From assembly GCF_031426495.1 (NCBI RefSeq), contig NZ_JANPLK010000051.1, positions 62,001-126,000 of the forward strand: DNA of 64,000 nt, written 5' to 3'. This document shows, piece after piece, positions 50,578 to 59,401 of the stretch. Each line of letters begins with the position of its first letter. Within the stretch, counting starts at the first letter, position 1. Under the pieces are notes generated by a model. That model had not been told where the DNA came from, ran no database searches, and saw only the letters and a program-made list of their open reading frames with translations. The position numbers were made by a program, and so were the translations under genes. The stretch is from Gemmatimonas sp. GTDB lineage: Bacteria; Gemmatimonadota; Gemmatimonadetes; Gemmatimonadales; Gemmatimonadaceae.

Positions 50578-51170
50578 TCGCACTGGTATCCGGCACGCTC
50601 GTCCACCGCGAACTCGATCGGGTAGAAATTCTCACGGCGGGCGGTGTGGGCTACGAGTGCCTCATTCCGCTCTCGGTCTTCGAGTCGTTACCGCCGGAAG
50701 GGGCGACGATCACGCTGCACACGCATCTCGCCGTGCGCGAAGATGCGTGGCACTTGTACGGCTTCTCCGATCGCTACGACCGCGCCGTCTTCCAGCGGCT
50801 GCTCGTGGCCAAGGGCGTCGGCCCGGCGCTCGCGCTCGGCATTCTCTCGTCGCTCACGCCGGAGCGCGTGGTCCGTGCCTTGCGCGAGAAGGACATCACG
50901 ACCCTCATGCGCGTGCCGCGCGTGGGTCGGAAGAAGGCCGAGCAGATCATTCTCGACCTGGCCGACAAGATGGACACCGTAGGCTCGGCGCCGACAGCCA
51001 CCGGCGCCGCGAAGAGCCCCGTCGCCGACGACGCCATTCGTGCGCTCATCGCGCTGGGCTACAACCAACTCGAAGCCGATCGCGCCGTACGGGCGGTGGT
51101 GGACGCGGGCGGTGGTGGAGATGTGGGGGCGGTGGTGAGGGCGGCGCTCTCGAGGCTAACGGCGAAGTAG
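50574..51170 (+). CDS. ruvA: Holliday junction DNA helicase subunit RuvA
   Basis: A 198-residue junction-binding protein. The N-terminal OB-fold domain has MIALVSGTLVHRELDRVEIL and GGVGYECLIPLS. Two helix-hairpin-helix motifs follow (LLVAKGVGPALALGILSSL and LMRVPRVGRKKAEQIILDL). The C-terminal three-helix domain that contacts RuvB is DDAIRALIALGYNQLEADRA. It should target RuvB to junctions; ruvB lies 4.8 kb downstream, after an inverted block of four other genes. A heptamer hairpin element follows the stop. Confidence 0.97.
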   Translation: MIALVSGTLVHRELDRVEILTAGGVGYECLIPLSVFESLPPEGATITLHTHLAVREDAWHLYGFSDRYDRAVFQRLLVAKGVGPALALGILSSLTPERVVRALREKDITTLMRVPRVGRKKAEQIILDLADKMDTVGSAPTATGAAKSPVADDAIRALIALGYNQLEADRAVRAVVDAGGGGDVGAVVRAALSRLTAK

Positions 51171-51256
51171 GCGGTAGGGCGTACGGGGTCGGGAGTAGCC
51201 CGTACCCCTTACTCCGTACCCCTTACTCCGCACCCCTTACTCCGTACCCCTTCCCT
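51171..51256. repeat. Heptamer element of the GGGGTCGGGAGTA type
   Basis: GGTAGGGCGTACGGGGTCGG and GAGTAG are followed by repeats of CGTACCC and CTTACTC (three full 14-bp pairs plus a variant with CGCACCC). The first part matches the element at 21781. It lies between the convergent ruvA and M28 peptidase genes and may act as a terminator on both strands. Confidence 0.85.
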
Positions 51257-51261
51257 AGCAA

Positions 51262-52887
51262 TCACCGCCGGTACTGTGTTGCGTCCCGCTGTGGCTTGCC
51301 GCAATTCGGCACCGTAATCCCCTGCCCCGGGCGGCCACCGGGAATCGGATCGACCAGCACGCGCGAGCTCTTCTCGGCGTCTTCGCTGGCGAGATATACG
51401 AACATCGCGGTGAGCGTCGCGTTGTGCTTCAAGTCATCGAGAATGATCTTGTCGAACGAGTCGCGGTTCGTGTGCCACGTGCTGTTGCTGTAGTCCCAGT
51501 TCAACGCACCCAGTCCGACCGCCGGGGCGCCCCAGCAACGGAACGACGCGTCGTCCGATCCGGCGCCGATACCCGACGGGCCCGAGAGACGGATGTACTG
51601 CGTGAGCTGCGACGGCATTTGGCTCATGTACTGCGCCAGGCGCGGACCGTTTTCCGGGTGCAGCCCCGGACCTGTGCTCACCACACGTCCCGTACCGTTG
51701 TCCTGATTGAACGCGAACTGCAGCCCCTTGATCACTTCGGGGTGATCGGCGGTGAAGGAGCCCGAACCGTTCAGCCCCTGCTCTTCGCCGCTCCAGTGAC
51801 CGACCAGAATCGTGCGCGACGGCTTGGGATACACCGTCTTCAGTATGCGTAACGCTTCCATCATGGTGATCGAACCCGTGGCGTTGTCGGTCGCGCCAGA
51901 GTGTCCTTCCCAGCTGTCGAAGTGCGCCGACAGCACCACGAACTCGTCGGGCTTGGTGGCGCCCTTGATCTCGGCGATCACGTTGAACACCGGCTTGTCG
52001 CCGAGCGCTTCCGATTCGGCCATCACGCGCACCTTCGGGCCCTGCTTGTTCTGCGCGAGGCGGAACAGCATGCCGTAGTCTTCGCATCCCACATCGAACG
52101 TCGGCAACGCCGCGTTGCGCGGCGATCCGAAAATCTTGTTCACGCCGGGATACTGCGAGTAGTTCGACTCGAACACGGCCACGGCACCAGCGGCCTTGAG
52201 GTCGCTGTAGAACGTCGGTACGCGCTGCGTCACGCCCTGATACGTGGCCGACAGATCGCGCTGCATCGAGTCGAGCGACGACTGTGTGCTCGGCATCGCG
52301 AACTCGGCGAGCTGCGACGCCGGACGGCAGGTGAGACGCGGCGCCGACGCCAGCACGATCTTGCCCTTCACACTCGGCAACCACGCCTTGAACTCTTCCG
52401 GCGACTGATACGGCTTGACCACGACCACGTCACCGCCAGCCCACTTGCCCGAGGTGTTGCCGCTCCACGACAGCATGTTGACTTCGAGCGACTTCACTCG
52501 CGGCGCCGTGAGCTGCGCGAACGCCGCCCCACGCTTCCACGAATTCCACGTGCCATACTGCTCCTTGCGCGCCGTCACGCCGAACTGCTTGTACGTCGCC
52601 AGCAGCCAATCCTGCGCGCGATTCATGTTGGGCGAACCCGTGAGACGCGGGCCGACGGAGTCGAGCAGCTGCTGCGCCAGCGTGCCCGCCTGCGACCGCT
52701 GCATCCCCTCTTCCCACAGCTTCAGGATCACGGGATCAGTGGGCGCGTCCTTGCGAACGTATGACGGCGCCGGATCAACCGGCAGCGCCTGAATGTTCTT
52801 GGCGACCGGTGACGGGCCGCGACCGGGCTGTGCGGCGGCAGAGCCGGCCGTCGCCAGCATCAGAGCAAGTGCAGCAGAGGTACGCAT
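51262..52887 (-). CDS. Exported M28-family metallopeptidase (carboxypeptidase Q-like)
   Basis: A 541-residue zinc peptidase with a signal peptide (MRTSAALALMLATAGSAAAQ). A PA-type domain insertion is plausible between residues 130 and 290. The catalytic region has FVVLSAHFDSWEGHSGATDN (His and Asp zinc ligands), VGHWSGEEQGLNGS (Glu-Glu) and later Ser-Asp-Asp and WHTNRDSFDKI (His). The order fits M28 peptidases that release amino acids or dipeptides in the periplasm. The gene lies 37 bp after the ABC permease stop on the same strand and is probably its operon's last gene. Confidence 0.92.
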   Translation of the reverse strand: MRTSAALALMLATAGSAAAQPGRGPSPVAKNIQALPVDPAPSYVRKDAPTDPVILKLWEEGMQRSQAGTLAQQLLDSVGPRLTGSPNMNRAQDWLLATYKQFGVTARKEQYGTWNSWKRGAAFAQLTAPRVKSLEVNMLSWSGNTSGKWAGGDVVVVKPYQSPEEFKAWLPSVKGKIVLASAPRLTCRPASQLAEFAMPSTQSSLDSMQRDLSATYQGVTQRVPTFYSDLKAAGAVAVFESNYSQYPGVNKIFGSPRNAALPTFDVGCEDYGMLFRLAQNKQGPKVRVMAESEALGDKPVFNVIAEIKGATKPDEFVVLSAHFDSWEGHSGATDNATGSITMMEALRILKTVYPKPSRTILVGHWSGEEQGLNGSGSFTADHPEVIKGLQFAFNQDNGTGRVVSTGPGLHPENGPRLAQYMSQMPSQLTQYIRLSGPSGIGAGSDDASFRCWGAPAVGLGALNWDYSNSTWHTNRDSFDKIILDDLKHNATLTAMFVYLASEDAEKSSRVLVDPIPGGRPGQGITVPNCGKPQRDATQYRR

Positions 52888-52924
52888 GCGGTGTTCGGGG
52901 ATTCGGTGAATGAAGTGTTGTGCG

Positions 52925-54544
52925 TCAGGCCCGCGGACTCAATCCGTCCACGAGCGACGTGCGATAGGCCTTCCACGCCGGCACGAAGCCGATCACAAGG
53001 CCCGCACCCATAACAACGGCGAGATAGGTCCACTCCGTTGAGCGCAGCGGATGCAAGGCGAGATGCAACCCGAAACGTTGTTCAATAGGACCCTGCGCCA
53101 CGAACAAGCCGAGGTACACGGCGGCCACGCCGATGAGGCACCCGAGCAACGCCAGGAGTCCACTCTCCAGCACGAGCAGCGAGATGATCATGCGCGGACC
53201 CGCACCCACCGCACGCAGAATCGCCATCTCGCGACGCCTGGCTTCGAGCGACGAGTAGAGCGCCACCAGCATGCCGGTGAGGCCGATCGCCACCGCGAAG
53301 ATCGCGATCACGCGCAACCCGACTTCGGCGCTGCCGATGTTCTGCCACAACTCGCCCAGCGCTACGCCGGGAATCACCGCCGTGAGCGGCTCCTCCAAGT
53401 CGGTATTCATCTCACGCTGTAACATCAGCGCTTCGAAGCGGTTCTTCGTCCCGACGAAGAACGCCGTAATCTGATCGTCGCCATGATCGTGCGCCGGCTC
53501 AGCCGCGACCGAGCTCCTCTCGGCCGGCTTCGTGGCCTTCTGCTCCGCCACCTTCTGCGCCACCGCTGCCGCCTTCACCTCCGGCAGCGCACTCGGTGGC
53601 GGCTCCGCGCCCGGCATCACCAACGGCGTCCCCGGCGGCGGACTCGCCCCCGGCATCACCAATGGCGTCCCCGGCGGCGGCTCCGCCCCCGGCATGACCA
53701 TGGGCGTCCCAGCAGGCGGTGTCATCGCCGCCGCCCGCTGTTTGTTCGCCGCAATGATCGCCGAAGCCTTCGCGCGCTTTGCCGCAATCGGCTTTCGCGC
53801 AGTTCGCGGTTGCGCCGCCCCCCCCTGCCCACTCCCCCCTGATACCCTCCCTCCTGCTCCCTCCGCCGACGCCATCGACGACCCAGCGATCTCAGCCCCA
53901 GCCTCCGGCTCATGCATCGCCTCAATCCCGCCAAGCGTCACGTACACCGAGCGATCGATCGGCGTGAACGTGCGCCCGAGAATCCCGACCACATGGAACG
54001 GGTGCGCCTCATGACTCGACGTACCGATGTCGCGGAGCCCGTGCACCACCACCACCGGCGACCCGATCGTGTAGCCCAGCTTCTCCGCCACGTCGCTGCC
54101 GATCACCACTTCCGTATCCGCGACCGCGGCGCGTCCGGACACGAACACGATCCGGCCATCTTTGCGGAATCGATAGCGCTCGTAGAACTCGGGCGTGGTA
54201 CCGACCACGCGGAAGCCGCGATGACTGTCGCCGAGGGAGTACGGGACCACCCACTTCACGGCAGGATGCGCCTTCCACCGCTCCATCGTGGACAGCTTCA
54301 CCGAACCGGAGGGCGAGCCGATGCCGAACACCGCGCTCAACAAGACTTGCAAGGTGCCACCGCGCGCACCGACGATCAGGTCGACACCGCGAATCGTGCC
54401 GGCAAAGCTATCGCGCACGCCGGCCCGCACATTCTCGATGCCCACCAGCAGCGTCACGCTGAGCGCGATCGACGCGACCGTGAGCGACGTCGTCAGCAGG
54501 CGGCTTCGCAGCGACGTCAGCGCCAGACGCAGAATCATCATCAT
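52925..54544 (-). CDS. ABC transporter permease, FtsX/LolE type, with enlarged periplasmic loop
   Basis: A 539-residue permease. A first membrane span (LTTSLTVASIALSVTLLVGI) is followed by a large periplasmic domain, then three C-terminal spans (IGLTGMLVALYSSLE, LLALLGCLIGVAAVYLGLF, TYLAVVMGAGLVIGFVPAW), as in the MacB/LolCE family. The periplasmic part has a low-complexity segment of about 130 residues: a heptamer-element-derived stretch (SAEGAGGRVSGGSGQGG), three 13-residue repeats (PPPGTPLVMPGAE) and a His/Asp patch (AEPAHDHGDDQ) that could bind metal. The ATPase partner is encoded directly upstream (10 bp gap). Substrate may be a lipoprotein, or a metal-linked system if DUF3299 is a partner. 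Confidence 0.85.
   Translation of the reverse strand: MMMILRLALTSLRSRLLTTSLTVASIALSVTLLVGIENVRAGVRDSFAGTIRGVDLIVGARGGTLQVLLSAVFGIGSPSGSVKLSTMERWKAHPAVKWVVPYSLGDSHRGFRVVGTTPEFYERYRFRKDGRIVFVSGRAAVADTEVVIGSDVAEKLGYTIGSPVVVVHGLRDIGTSSHEAHPFHVVGILGRTFTPIDRSVYVTLGGIEAMHEPEAGAEIAGSSMASAEGAGGRVSGGSGQGGAAQPRTARKPIAAKRAKASAIIAANKQRAAAMTPPAGTPMVMPGAEPPPGTPLVMPGASPPPGTPLVMPGAEPPPSALPEVKAAAVAQKVAEQKATKPAERSSVAAEPAHDHGDDQITAFFVGTKNRFEALMLQREMNTDLEEPLTAVIPGVALGELWQNIGSAEVGLRVIAIFAVAIGLTGMLVALYSSLEARRREMAILRAVGAGPRMIISLLVLESGLLALLGCLIGVAAVYLGLFVAQGPIEQRFGLHLALHPLRSTEWTYLAVVMGAGLVIGFVPAWKAYRTSLVDGLSPRA
53590..53716 (-). repeat. 39-bp tandem repeats in the permease gene
   Basis: About three 39-bp units (plus-strand core CCCGGCATCACCAACGGCGT) encode the 13-residue repeat Pro-Pro-Pro-Gly-Thr-Pro-Leu-Val-Met-Pro-Gly-Ala-Glu in the periplasmic loop. 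Adjacent units differ by only a few bases. Confidence 0.85.
53813..53866 (-). repeat. Copy of the ilvD-downstream hairpin arm embedded in the permease gene
   Basis: On the minus strand GAGCAGGAGGGAGGGTATCA followed by GGGGGGAGTGGGCAGG matches the left arm at 40064-40098 (GAGCAGGGGGGAGGGTGTCA then GGGGGGAGTACGCAGG) at about 32 of 36 bases. It is read in frame as Gly-Ala-Gly-Gly-Arg-Val-Ser-Gly-Gly-Ser-Gly-Gln-Gly-Gly. Confidence 0.85.
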
Positions 54545-54554
54545 CGCGATGCCC

Positions 54555-55301
54555 TCACGCGTCTGCTCCGACCTTGGCCGCGCGATTGATCTCCATCAGT
54601 TCCACCGTGCGAGAGAACAGCGGCATCAGCGTGTGATCGTGGCTCACGAACACGAGCGTGGCCTTGGCCTTCTCGCACGACGCGAACAACAGCTTGAGGA
54701 AGCGTTCACGGCGATCGGTATCGAGCGCGCTGGTGGGCTCGTCGGCGATCACCACTTCAGGGCTGCCCATCAGCGCCCGCGCGGCGGCCACGCGCTGCTG
54801 CTGGCCCACACTCAGCTCCGCGATCGGCGAGTCGAGATACTGTTCGATGTCGAGTTGCGACGCGATATCGCGCACCGCGTCGTCGAGCGATCGGCCGCCC
54901 AGTCGCTCACGACGCGCTGGCTCGAGTCGAACCGGCAGCAGAATGTTCTCCCGCACCGGGAGGTACGGAATGAGGTTGAACATCTGGAACACGTATCCCA
55001 GATGTCGCGCCCGAAACGCATCGCGCGCACCGCCCGACATGGTCGAGAAGTCCTGCCCAAGAATGCGCACGCTGCCGCTGGTCGCCTGGAGCACGCCTGC
55101 AAGAAGGCCGAGGAGCGTGGTCTTTCCACTGCCACTCGGCCCATGCAGAAACACCGTCTCCCCGCGGTCGATCGTCAGCGAATCAATCGACAGCACGTCG
55201 CGCCCTTTCTTGTACGAAAAGCGCAACGCGGACAGCTCGACCGCCGGGGTCCCGTGGGGACCAGTGCCGGCGAGAGCTGCCACGGCAGCCCCATCACTCA
55301 T
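54555..55301 (-). CDS. ABC transporter ATP-binding protein, LolD/MacB type
   Basis: A 248-residue ATPase started at the ATG at 55301, which overlaps the DUF3299 stop. Walker A is VFLHGPSGSGKTTLLGLLAG, the signature is LSVGQQQRVAAARALM, and Walker B is PEVVIADEPTSALDTD with a His switch in LVFVSHDHTLMPL. The sequence Glu-Leu-Ser-Ala-Leu-Arg-Phe-Ser-Tyr and the short size are typical of the MacB/LolD group. It powers the permease encoded next. Longer upstream frames (to 55493) overlap DUF3299 and are not used. Confidence 0.92.
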   Translation of the reverse strand: MSDGAAVAALAGTGPHGTPAVELSALRFSYKKGRDVLSIDSLTIDRGETVFLHGPSGSGKTTLLGLLAGVLQATSGSVRILGQDFSTMSGGARDAFRARHLGYVFQMFNLIPYLPVRENILLPVRLEPARRERLGGRSLDDAVRDIASQLDIEQYLDSPIAELSVGQQQRVAAARALMGSPEVVIADEPTSALDTDRRERFLKLLFASCEKAKATLVFVSHDHTLMPLFSRTVELMEINRAAKVGADA

Positions 55302-55837
55302 TTCGACGAGTAGGGTTCGACCTTGAGTCCTTCCAGCTGATAGCCCACGGTGCCGTACGGGCTTTCCACCGACGCGATCTTGAGACGTCCCGACATCCAC
55401 ACCGCGTCGAAGAGGTTGAGCTTGACGGCCTTCTTGCCGCCCATCTCCACCATCACGATCTGATTCGGCGGCGGCGGCGGCGTGTGCACGCACGCGCCGT
55501 AGTACGGCACCAGCAGGAACTCGGCGCCCTCCTCCTGGAAGTCGTCGAGCGGCACGACGAAGCCCGGAATCCGGACCAGCTTGCCCTCGAGCTTCTTCAG
55601 CGTGTCAGTCGACTTGCCGTTCGTGTAGTCGAGACCAGCCAACACGCGCCAGTCGATGTTCACCGCTTCTTCCACGAGCGCCTTGCGAGTCGTCGGCGCC
55701 TTGGACACGGCAGGGGCAACCGCGACGCGGGCTGGCGGCGTGGAGCGCACGGGGCGCGCCGGCGTGGTAAACGCCGTCGTCGCCAAGAGCACGACGGAGA
55801 TTCCAGCCAACGAAAGCACAGGTGAACGGCGGGGCAT
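55298..55837 (-). CDS. Exported DUF3299 protein
   Basis: A 179-residue protein with a signal peptide (LSLAGISVVLLATTAFTTPA). The conserved core is LEGKLVRIPGFVVPLDDFQE, EFLLVPYYGACVHTPPPPPN and VWMSGRLKIASVESPYGTVG, matching DUF3299. In gammaproteobacteria DUF3299 genes occur beside ABC genes implicated in zinc uptake (from memory, moderate confidence), so it may be the periplasmic partner of the downstream ATPase and permease. Cys and Tyr in the core could bind metal. It starts a four-gene minus-strand operon and diverges from ruvB over a 180-bp gap. Confidence 0.87.
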   Translation of the reverse strand: MPRRSPVLSLAGISVVLLATTAFTTPARPVRSTPPARVAVAPAVSKAPTTRKALVEEAVNIDWRVLAGLDYTNGKSTDTLKKLEGKLVRIPGFVVPLDDFQEEGAEFLLVPYYGACVHTPPPPPNQIVMVEMGGKKAVKLNLFDAVWMSGRLKIASVESPYGTVGYQLEGLKVEPYSSK

Positions 55838-56017
55838 GGCGAATCCTGGGAGCAGGACAAACGGGAGCCGACGCGACGACGTCGCGGGTCACTCCCGGAA
55901 ATTTACGCAATCCGAGCGAGAACGCTGTAGGAAGCGGAAGCTGGAGCGCTACCGCCGTCCCTGAAAGTACCCCCCAGTCGTCGGCTCGTGCCCAGACGGC
56001 ACGGTATATTCCGTCTC

Positions 56018-57046
56018 ATGAGCCGCGCCGAAATCACCACGCCGGAAGCCCTCGCCGACGAAAGCGTCGTCGAATTGTCCCTTCGCCCCCAGCGCCTCGT
56101 CGAGTTCATCGGCCAGAAGAAGGTCAAGGACAGCCTCGGCATCGCCATCGCCGCGGCCCGCGCGCGCAAGGAACCGCTCGACCACACCCTCTTCTTCGGA
56201 CCGCCAGGGCTCGGGAAGACCACGCTGGCCGATCTGATGGCCCGCGAGCTTGGGGTCAACCTCACCACGACCTCCGGTCCCGCGCTCGAGAAGCCGGCCG
56301 ATCTCGTCGGCCCCCTCACCAATTTGCGTGAGGGCGATGTGCTGTTCATCGACGAGATCCACCGCATGCGGCCGATCATCGAGGAGTTTCTCTATCCGGC
56401 GATGGAGGACTACCGGATCGACATCCGGCTATCCGATGGCCCGAAGGCGCAGACGGTCACGATGAACATCGAGAAGTTCACGCTGGTCGGCGCCACGACG
56501 CGACTGGGCATGCTCACGGCGCCGCTGCGTGCGCGCTTCGGCATCGTGCAGCAGCTGGGCTTCTATCCGGTGGACGAACTCGAAGTGATCGTGCGCCGTA
56601 CCGGCGAAGTCTTGAAGGTGGAGATGGACCCGCTGGGCGCCCTTGAAATTGCCAAGCGCTCCCGTGGCACGCCGCGGGTGGCCAATCGGCTCCTGCGACG
56701 CGTGCGCGATTACGCGCAGGTGTGCGCCGACGGGCGCATCACGCTCGAGGTGGCGCAGGCGGCGCTCGAGTTGAACAACGTCGACCATTTCGGACTCGAC
56801 GACATGGATGCGCGCCTGCTGAAGTCGATCATCGAGAAGTTCGACGGCGGTCCGGTTGGGCTCGGTACGATTGCGGCAGCGATCGGCGAGGATCCCGGGA
56901 CAATTGAAGAGGTCTATGAACCGTTCCTGGTTCAGCACGGATTTCTTCAGCGGACTCCGCGCGGACGCGTTGCCACGGCGCATGCCTATCGCCATCTTGG
57001 CTACGTGCCGCCCATTGGCGCATTCGAGCAACCCACCCTGTTCTAA
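56018..57046 (+). CDS. ruvB: Holliday junction branch migration ATPase RuvB
   Basis: A 342-residue AAA+ motor that drives branch migration with RuvA. The start at 56018 gives MSRAEITTPEALADES; the longer frame from 55988 is less likely. Motifs: LRPQRLVEFIGQKKVK, Walker A HTLFFGPPGLGKTTLADLMA, Walker B VLFIDEIHRMRP, sensor 1 FTLVGATTRLGMLTAPLR and the winged-helix end VYEPFLVQHGFLQRTPRGR. Length is normal. It resumes the ruvC-ruvA-ruvB-queA-tgt-yajC order after the inverted block and is followed 13 bp later by the GWxTD gene. Confidence 0.97.
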   Translation: MSRAEITTPEALADESVVELSLRPQRLVEFIGQKKVKDSLGIAIAAARARKEPLDHTLFFGPPGLGKTTLADLMARELGVNLTTTSGPALEKPADLVGPLTNLREGDVLFIDEIHRMRPIIEEFLYPAMEDYRIDIRLSDGPKAQTVTMNIEKFTLVGATTRLGMLTAPLRARFGIVQQLGFYPVDELEVIVRRTGEVLKVEMDPLGALEIAKRSRGTPRVANRLLRRVRDYAQVCADGRITLEVAQAALELNNVDHFGLDDMDARLLKSIIEKFDGGPVGLGTIAAAIGEDPGTIEEVYEPFLVQHGFLQRTPRGRVATAHAYRHLGYVPPIGAFEQPTLF

Positions 57047-57059
57047 GCTCTCGGTAAAA

Positions 57060-59339
57060 ATGATCACAATGTTTGGCACCTCGGTGCGCGCCTCGCGGCT
57101 CGCACACGTATTGCTCCTGCCCGTAACACTCGCGGCATATCTGGCGGTCGGTTCGCCTCTCGCCGCGCAACCGATGGCGCCGCAGCCAGTCCGGCCATCC
57201 ATCGCGCGGATCGCCGACTCGTTGGCGGCAAACGGGGACACCGCACGGGCGGTCGCGCTACTCGATTCGGCGGTCCGTCGCGACAAGCGTGATGCGGCGG
57301 CATGGCATCAGCTTGGCTTGCTCCAGTGGAATCAAGCTCGTAGCGCACGCGACCCGAATTTCATGAAGGATCAGAAGAAGATCCGCATGCTGATCGCGGC
57401 CGACACGGCGCTTCGTCTGGCCACCAAACTCGCGCCGGACAGCGCGCGCTACTGGCTGAGTCTCAGCCGCTTCAACATTCAGTCGGGTGTGTCTACCATG
57501 CGCTTCGCGTCGAGCGCGCAGGCGCGCGATGGCATGTCGGCGGCTGAGCGATCTGGGGAGAAGCTGTTGCTCGCCGAGGCGGCCGATATGGCCGGTATGG
57601 CTGCGTGGCGCAGCTATGATGCGTTGGCGAACCGTGGGCTGCCCAGCGGCATGTCGAAGGTGCAGCTGGAGAACAACAACTACTGGAATCGCAAAAACGC
57701 GCGCGACTACGTGAATTCGATCGCCACCAAGATCCAACCGCCCACGGGCGACAACGATCATGCGGCCGCGCTCGACTATTTTTCGCGCGCCGTCGCGGCC
57801 GATTCCAGCAATCTCCGCTACAGCCGTCATCTGTACATGGCGTACGCGGAGCGGAAGAAGTGGCAGGATCTGGCCGCGGTGGCCTCCCGTCGCGCGGGTC
57901 AGTTTCCACTCGATTTCCAGGCGCAGCTGGCGCTCGGCCTCGCGTATCATCGCCTCGCGAACGAGAAGGACGCGACGCACGCGTTCGACAGCGCCTTCGT
58001 GCTGATGGACGAGGGGGAGGCGAACCGTCTCAAGAACCTGTCGCGCATTTTGCGACCGCGCGCGTCCAAGGAGCAGAACGGACAGATCGGCGACTCGGCC
58101 AGCTGGGCCAAGCTGCCCGCGCTGCAGCGTCAAGGCCTGGAATCGATGTTTTGGATGATGAGCGATCCGTTGGCGCTCACGCAGGAGAATGAGTTCCGTC
58201 TCGAGTTCCTCGCGCGGGTCGTGTTCGCCGATTTCCGCTGGACGATCGACGAAATGGAGCTGCGTGGTGCCGATACCGATCGTGGCGATGTCTATGTGCG
58301 GTACGGTCCACCCGATTTCGAGATGACGATTCCGGGGAGCACCACCGACAGCCGCACGCGCCTCGATGGTGGCGTCACGTTGGTATGGGACTACGATGCC
58401 AAGCTCACGTTTTTCTTTGACCTCCAGCCCGGATTCGCCACTGGACGCGTGTCGTTGTTTGATCGCAACTACATCGCTGCACTTCGCGACGCCGCGCCGG
58501 TGTCCTTCGCCAACGTGCCCGTCACGCGATTGCTCGATACCATTCCGATTCGCATTGTGCGCTTCCGGTCGGGTGCGGATTCCAGCGACGCCGTGATCGC
58601 AGCCAGCGTGCCGATCGATTCGCTGGTGCGCGCCAACACGCTCGATCGCGTTCCGGTCGATATCGATCTACGCATCTTCGACCAATTCGTGAAGATCCGC
58701 GGCTTGGAGTCCGACCAAGTGACCTTCGCGCGCGACAGCAGCAACGCGCCGCTCGACCGCACATGGACGCGTCGGGTGGGGCCCGGCATCAACGTGGTGC
58801 GCGTCGAAGCGCTGCAGGCCGACAGCAAGCGCGGCGCGCGCGCGATGACGCGCCTCGACCCTTCCACGAACGTCGGCTTCGGCATGAGCGACGTGCTGCT
58901 CGGCAATAAACCGGAACTCCACAGTGGTGTCGTCACGCCGTCACGGTGGCGCGACATCGCCATCACACCGAGCGCCGGCAGTTACGCGCGCGGCAGTTCG
59001 CTCGGTTTGCTCTGGGAGATGTACGATCTCGTGCCGAAGGAGGGACAGACGAAGTACCGCGTGGCGATCACCGTGGAGCGCGCGGATCGCGACGGCGTGG
59101 CCGGATTCACACTGCGCGTGCTCGACAATCTCGGTCGGGCGGTGGGTCGCGCGCAGCAATCCCGCGATCGCTTCACGATCTCATTCGACCGGCAAGGCGG
59201 CGCGCTGCCGGTACTGGTGGAGTACCTCTCGCTCGACATGACGCAGGCGCCAACCGGCGGCTACCGCTTGCGCGTCGAAGTCACCGACCTCGCCAATCAG
59301 AAGAAAACGGCTCGTAATACGGAATTCAGGATACGCTGA
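57060..59339 (+). CDS. GWxTD-domain protein with TPR-like N-terminal region
   Basis: A 759-residue exported protein. A signal peptide ends near GSPLAAQ. Residues about 40-260 have helical repeats of TPR type (ALLDSAVRRDKRDAAAWHQL, HAAALDYFSRAVAADSS). The central part contains the GWxTD-like block (VFADFRWTIDEMELRGADTD, then GDVYVRYGPPDFEM and GVTLVWDYDAKLTFFFDLQP), with Arg-Trp-Thr in place of Gly-Trp-x-Thr-Asp, so it is a divergent member. The C-terminus is beta-rich. Such proteins are common in Gemmatimonadota, Acidobacteriota and Bacteroidota; function is unknown. Between ruvB and queA it is an insertion in the usual order. Confidence 0.75.
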   Translation: MITMFGTSVRASRLAHVLLLPVTLAAYLAVGSPLAAQPMAPQPVRPSIARIADSLAANGDTARAVALLDSAVRRDKRDAAAWHQLGLLQWNQARSARDPNFMKDQKKIRMLIAADTALRLATKLAPDSARYWLSLSRFNIQSGVSTMRFASSAQARDGMSAAERSGEKLLLAEAADMAGMAAWRSYDALANRGLPSGMSKVQLENNNYWNRKNARDYVNSIATKIQPPTGDNDHAAALDYFSRAVAADSSNLRYSRHLYMAYAERKKWQDLAAVASRRAGQFPLDFQAQLALGLAYHRLANEKDATHAFDSAFVLMDEGEANRLKNLSRILRPRASKEQNGQIGDSASWAKLPALQRQGLESMFWMMSDPLALTQENEFRLEFLARVVFADFRWTIDEMELRGADTDRGDVYVRYGPPDFEMTIPGSTTDSRTRLDGGVTLVWDYDAKLTFFFDLQPGFATGRVSLFDRNYIAALRDAAPVSFANVPVTRLLDTIPIRIVRFRSGADSSDAVIAASVPIDSLVRANTLDRVPVDIDLRIFDQFVKIRGLESDQVTFARDSSNAPLDRTWTRRVGPGINVVRVEALQADSKRGARAMTRLDPSTNVGFGMSDVLLGNKPELHSGVVTPSRWRDIAITPSAGSYARGSSLGLLWEMYDLVPKEGQTKYRVAITVERADRDGVAGFTLRVLDNLGRAVGRAQQSRDRFTISFDRQGGALPVLVEYLSLDMTQAPTGGYRLRVEVTDLANQKKTARNTEFRIR

Positions 59340-59401
59340 CGCACCAAAACGGTCCGGACTGTTGCGCTGAGGCGCCGATTCGATTGTCTTTCTGCGCTTC
59401 C

